Positions 59,601 to 64,000 of a DNA stretch of 64,000 bases are shown here, one piece after another. A model generated the notes under the pieces. It saw only the letters and a program-made list of their open reading frames with translations. It made no database searches and had not been told where the DNA came from. Numbering within the stretch: position 1 is the first letter of the stretch; the number at the start of each line of letters is the position of its first letter. Both the position numbers and the translations under genes were made by a program. Source of the stretch: Ampelomyces quisqualis (lineage: Eukaryota; Ascomycota; Dothideomycetes; Pleosporales; Phaeosphaeriaceae); contig JAGTXZ010000008.1 of NCBI GenBank assembly GCA_018398575.1, forward strand, positions 2,046,001 through 2,110,000. Reading direction: 5' to 3'.

Positions 59601-61330
59601 TATTACACCGCAAAGCAACAGATATAATAGATTAATTGTAAGCGTACGTAGGTTAGCAAAAGTTTACTACAAATAATAGGTAATATATTAACAAGCTAGT
59701 AGTACTGTAACAGGCAACTATAAATTAAATAGCTATAGAGCTATAAGACAGACGCTAAAAAGATATATATAACTAGGTAGTAAGACTGCGCTAATATAAA
59801 CACAAGAATACTATATACATAAGATAAGATAACGCTAGGCTATCTGTAAGCGTAAAAACTAAGAGTAATATTATAGTATAGTTATAGTTAGAAAAGCGTA
59901 ATAATACTATACTTAACTAGAATAAGAATAGCTATTACATAAATTATCTTATAGGGCCTGTAATCTCTAGTATTTTAGCTAGCGTATTAACTAATATAAC
60001 TAGATAACATTAGCCTAGCAAACACTAAAATTAAAGAATAATTACTTAGCACTAACTATATTAAGCTAAAGACTAGATTAATAATCTAAAGTAGTAGTAT
60101 ACAATCTATGCAACTAAAAGAGTAGGTTTATTAAGAAATTATATATATATAGTAATATCTAGGCAGAACAGTAGCGTAGAAAGTTAAGTACTCTAGTATA
60201 CTAGCACTAAGCAGAGATACTACACTACAAGACATATAAATAAGAGATAAGGCTATTATATAATAATATAAGACAATAGATAATAATAGTATTCTTTATA
60301 AGATACTACGTACTATACACTTTGTAACATTAGTTACTAATACTAGAAGAGAATACTTAAATAAGAGAATACTACTATACTAATAGTAAACTTAGCGTGA
60401 AAAAGAAGAAACTAATCTCTTTATAAACAAATCTATAAAATATAGAGTAGAATTATCTAGTTAAAAACACAAACGTCTTAAACTAACGTTAAAATATATA
60501 ACAGAAGTAGGCTACTATACACTTTCTTGCTAGCTACAAGCTGCGTACACTATAGAGATCTGTTAACTACTATCTACGCTAATAGCATATAGTCTAGGGC
60601 GTTAGATATACTAATAAATAATATAGAATTATAATAGAATAACATAATATAAAGAAATAGAAGGTAACAGATAGTTTTCTTTGCTAACAGGACTGCAGAC
60701 GTATAAAAAACTTTTCTATAATTCTATATAAACTGCTAGACGCTAGTATACAACTTAAATTTTCTAACGCAGCCTTATTATGTGTTTTTACTAAGGCTAG
60801 AGTTCTATAGTTACACCTGCTACACTAAAGAAATAGATATAAACTATTAAACGTAATACTATAAACCTAGGACTATAGAAGATATATATATATTGCTAGC
60901 TACTTAGAATAGAGTAATAACTATTTAACAAATATTATTATACTATATAGAGCTATAGATATTAGAATAAGGTAGTGTACTAGATAGTAAAGTATAGTAC
61001 TACTATAAGAAGACTAAGGTTTTAGTATAACCTGTCTACTATAATAGCACTAGTAGGTTTAGCTAAGTTTACTTGCTAGACTAAAGAGAGTACTACTACT
61101 ATAATATACAAGAGGTAAGTTACCTACACTATAATATTATAAAAACCTAGAAAGTAAGAATTTTACTTAGTACTATATAGTGCTGTACTAAGAATAACAC
61201 ACAGTAAGAGGTACCTTTCTAGAATACACTTTTACTTACCTTAAAGATATAACACAATACGTTAGCGCTAGGTAAGAGGCTATATAATACTAAGATAAAA
61301 CTCTACTTACTTTTAATTGCATCTATAATT
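59601..61330. other. Degenerate sequence after the pogo relic, copy C
   Basis: Counterpart of 42111-44340, lacking the segment 43485-43983 of copy B; the join is near 60978. No gene recognised. Confidence 0.4.
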
Positions 61331-61399
61331 TAACCTACTACTACAACTATATAATACTACGTTACTATAACAAATATACTACAACTATATAACAATAAT

Positions 61400-64000
61400 A
61401 ATAGTGCTATAACACAAGTATATATAATTTTCTATATTATGTTTACTATACTACACTATGTATTATAACACTATTACAAGTAAGCATATAATATAAACAC
61501 ACCTATACACACTAACTAAGCTATAGCTTTTCTACTATTCTTGCACCTACCTGTACTATTCTTAACTATTGCGCGTAATATATTACATAATGCGCGCGTT
61601 ATAGAAACAGAATAATAAGTATAAGTAGCAGCTACCTTAATTAAAGAAATAGTATATAAGTAATATAAAGACAACAACTACTAATAATATATTACAGGTA
61701 ATTATAAGAATAGGCTATAATATTAATATAGTAGACTAGCGCATATAGGTTAAAAAGATAACAGATTTTATCTGATATAAGAATATATATAACAAGATTA
61801 AACAGGTATACCTATAGGCTAACTACCTAAAGATAATACGCAGCCTAATAATAGACAAATAGCTTAAGTATACTATATACCCTAGACTAACTAATAGTAG
61901 TATACTAAGGGAATTCTACAAGGTAATAGCTAGCGCTGTATAGAAGAAGATAATCTTAGAAATTTAAGACTATAGTAACAAAGTTAAAGCTAAATATACA
62001 GAAAGATAGCTAACGCTTGCAAACTTAGAACTAGAACGCACGTAGTTAGTATTAGTAGTCTGAAGTTCTTCTACTACTTTAGTAACCTAGCTAATAGGCC
62101 TTACTATAATTACAACTAAACTGTTACTTAATAACATTAATATCTATATTATAGACAGCGTATATTATTACATTACCTAGACCTTTCTACTTTTAAGGCT
62201 AATAATAGCTATATATTAACAGCACCTTAAAGACAGTAACTTTAAGATAAAGCTATAACATCTTAAATACAGTATACTTGTTAAACACCTATTGCAACTA
62301 AAATTTATAGACTAGTATATAGTTAGGACTTTAAAGATATTTAACGCGTTAGCGCTGCGCCTAATTACTAATAATAATAATCTAGCTGTAACTGTTAACT
62401 TATATATTAAGATAAGAAACTTTAAGAGCGTTACAATTAAATGCTAGACTCTAGTATAAGATTAAGTTAGGCCTAGGAGTAATATAACCTAGAACAGTAT
62501 ACAAATAATAATAGCTAACTATATAATATAGTGCACTTTACTTTAGGCAGCAATAGTAACATTATAAACTTAGTAGGTGCTACTAGAAATAAAAGGCAAA
62601 GGCGCCTCTGCTTAGAGCTTAACAATAATGCTAAAGATAATAACTATAAATAACAAAAGATAATAAGAGCACTAGTAGACCTAGCCTATAAACTATTAAT
62701 AGAACCTAAAGTAAGTAGTAGCAAACGCTTTAACAGATAGAGCAGAAGCAAGAAAAAGAAGAATAACAGCCTAGATATATATATTAAAACCCTAACTACT
62801 AAAATTAAGTGCCTAGAGAAGTAGAAAAACAGCACTATGAAGAAAGTAAAGGGAAGTAGAGATAAAGATGCTGCGCAAACATAAGATAACATAATATCTA
62901 CGCTAATTACTATACCTAGACAGAAATATAAAGGTACTATAGAGAAATAATAGAGGTTACTAGAAGAAGATACTTACTCTAGCAGTAAAGAAGAATAAAA
63001 AGAGTGTAATAAAGGTAACAAGAATAAGAATAAAGAGCTCTAGTTAGTAAAACAACTTGCGTTAGAAGAAAGGCTATAGCTTTAAGCTCTACTAAAGGCA
63101 AGGTAAGTGTACTATAGAAAGCCTATAACTATAATCTACGTAACTAATATATAAGACAGAATAGTAAATAAACTATAAGCTTAAATTAGAGTAGTAATAG
63201 AACACTACTAAAAGAACAAATAGTAGACAGTAGCTAACTTCTTTAAGTCTTCTTTAAAAGACTTTAAAGATAATACTCCTATAATACTATATTTATTATA
63301 AGAACTAACAGTCCTATTTATAGTATACTAACTAATAGAAGCCTATATACTTTACAAAAAAGAGCTATCTTTAGACAATAGCAGTATATTTAGGAACATA
63401 ATAGGTATAAAGAAAATAAGATTAGCTATACTTATAATAATTATAGAGTATACGCACTTTAAGAACTAGACTAAAGTGCAAGAAGACTAATTAAAGAATA
63501 AAACTAGTTAATATAAAGCTAAAGACAATAGTTAAGAACAGTATCCTATAACAGACTAACAGATATTCCTATATATATACAAAAAAAACCCTTTAATACT
63601 AGAAGAGCTATAGTTAGCAGTATCTATAGTAAGTAGATAGGCTGCGCACTAGCTGTATAGAAAGCTAAAATTATTACTATAGGCCTTTATAAATCTAAAT
63701 AGTGTAACCTAAAAGACCTTTTTATACTCTATATCTACTTTATAGATAACACTCTTCTATAAGGTATAGGCGCACTAATAGTAGATAAAGAAATAGAGGT
63801 AAAGATTAATCTGTAAGTTAAACAGCACCTTGCAGCGTCTAACTAAAACGTCCTACTGCGCAAATTTACAAAGAATAGTAAGAAGTATATAGAGATAGTT
63901 TTATAGTACATTTAAAAACACTATATACTAAAAGTCTACCTAAATGCAACTGCGCACTATCTAGTACTATTTACTTACTAATTTATAATTGTATATAGCT
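61400..64000 (+). pseudogene. Long unidentified degenerate coding stretch, copy C, partial
   Basis: Counterpart of 44550-47060 in copy B and cut by the window edge. The Arg-rich and Lys/Glu-rich segments near 62720-62850 and 63000-63090 are retained, as is an RFIDNTLL-like and GALIVDKEIEVKINLQVK segment near 63740-63820. Conservation of the same frame through two separately RIP-mutated copies supports a genuine former gene. Confidence 0.5.

Larger units (their letters stand above)
49130..64000 (-). mobile_element. Copy C of the large element, truncated at left and cut by the right window edge
   Basis: This copy is collinear with copy B from about B position 18825 onward, skipping the gypsy insertion, and follows B directly in the same orientation. 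It lacks all but the first ~45 codons of gene 2. It keeps the uninterrupted outer-gypsy target site (50708-50712). It carries a 1-kb gene 2 fragment inserted in its pogo relic and lacks about 500 bases present in B at 43485-43983. RIP mutations differ from those in B. Confidence 0.85.

Overview
The window is fungal nuclear DNA, most likely from a filamentous ascomycete (Pezizomycotina); I cannot name the genus. About 59 of the 64 kb is AT-rich, repeat-derived sequence saturated with C-to-T and G-to-A changes, as left by repeat-induced point mutation (RIP). Every frame there is full of TAG and TAA, yet transposon protein families can still be read through the stops. One unmutated island of ordinary base composition (about 10.4-14.8 kb) holds the only convincing intact gene, a bZIP transcription factor on the minus strand.

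Layout. (1) 1-8684 is copy A of a very large element, running off the left edge. It carries the remains of a Plavaka/KDZ-type (CACTA-like) transposase, an unidentified second gene ('gene 2') and tandem arrays. (2) 8685-10300 is a broken Ty1/copia integrase that copy A interrupts, plus featureless AT-rich DNA. (3) About 10370-14840 is the GC-balanced island with the bZIP gene. (4) 14840-16294 has a (TAT)n tract, a 24-bp palindromic repeat array and an unidentified degenerate minus-strand coding stretch. (5) 16295-49129 is copy B of the large element, inverted relative to A and about 19 kb long once insertions are removed. It also holds a pogo/Tc1-mariner transposase relic and a long unidentified plus-strand coding stretch. 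(6) Within B, a Ty3/gypsy element (20498-34198, TSD GTAAC-like 'GTAGC') is itself split by a second, oppositely oriented chromodomain-type Ty3/gypsy element (25110-31994, TSD 'GTAAG'). (7) 49130-64000 is copy C, in the same orientation as B, lacking most of gene 2 and carrying a 1-kb displaced piece of gene 2 inside its pogo relic. C continues past the right edge.

The order of insertion is readable. The large element was already multi-copy when the outer gypsy entered B, because A and C keep the empty site. The inner gypsy came later. RIP then hit everything except the bZIP island. The mutated context is unusually clear: C is lost where a pyrimidine precedes it and a purine follows (YCR to YTR, both strands), while ACA, GCA, ACG and GCG survive. 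This explains why TGA and TGG are nearly absent while TAG and TAA are everywhere.

The most interesting object is the roughly 19-kb element. It carries two transposase families in opposite orientation, at least two unrecognised genes, five kinds of internal tandem array and matching 10-bp inverted termini. Positions of relic genes are approximate because starts, introns and ends cannot be fixed in RIP-damaged DNA.
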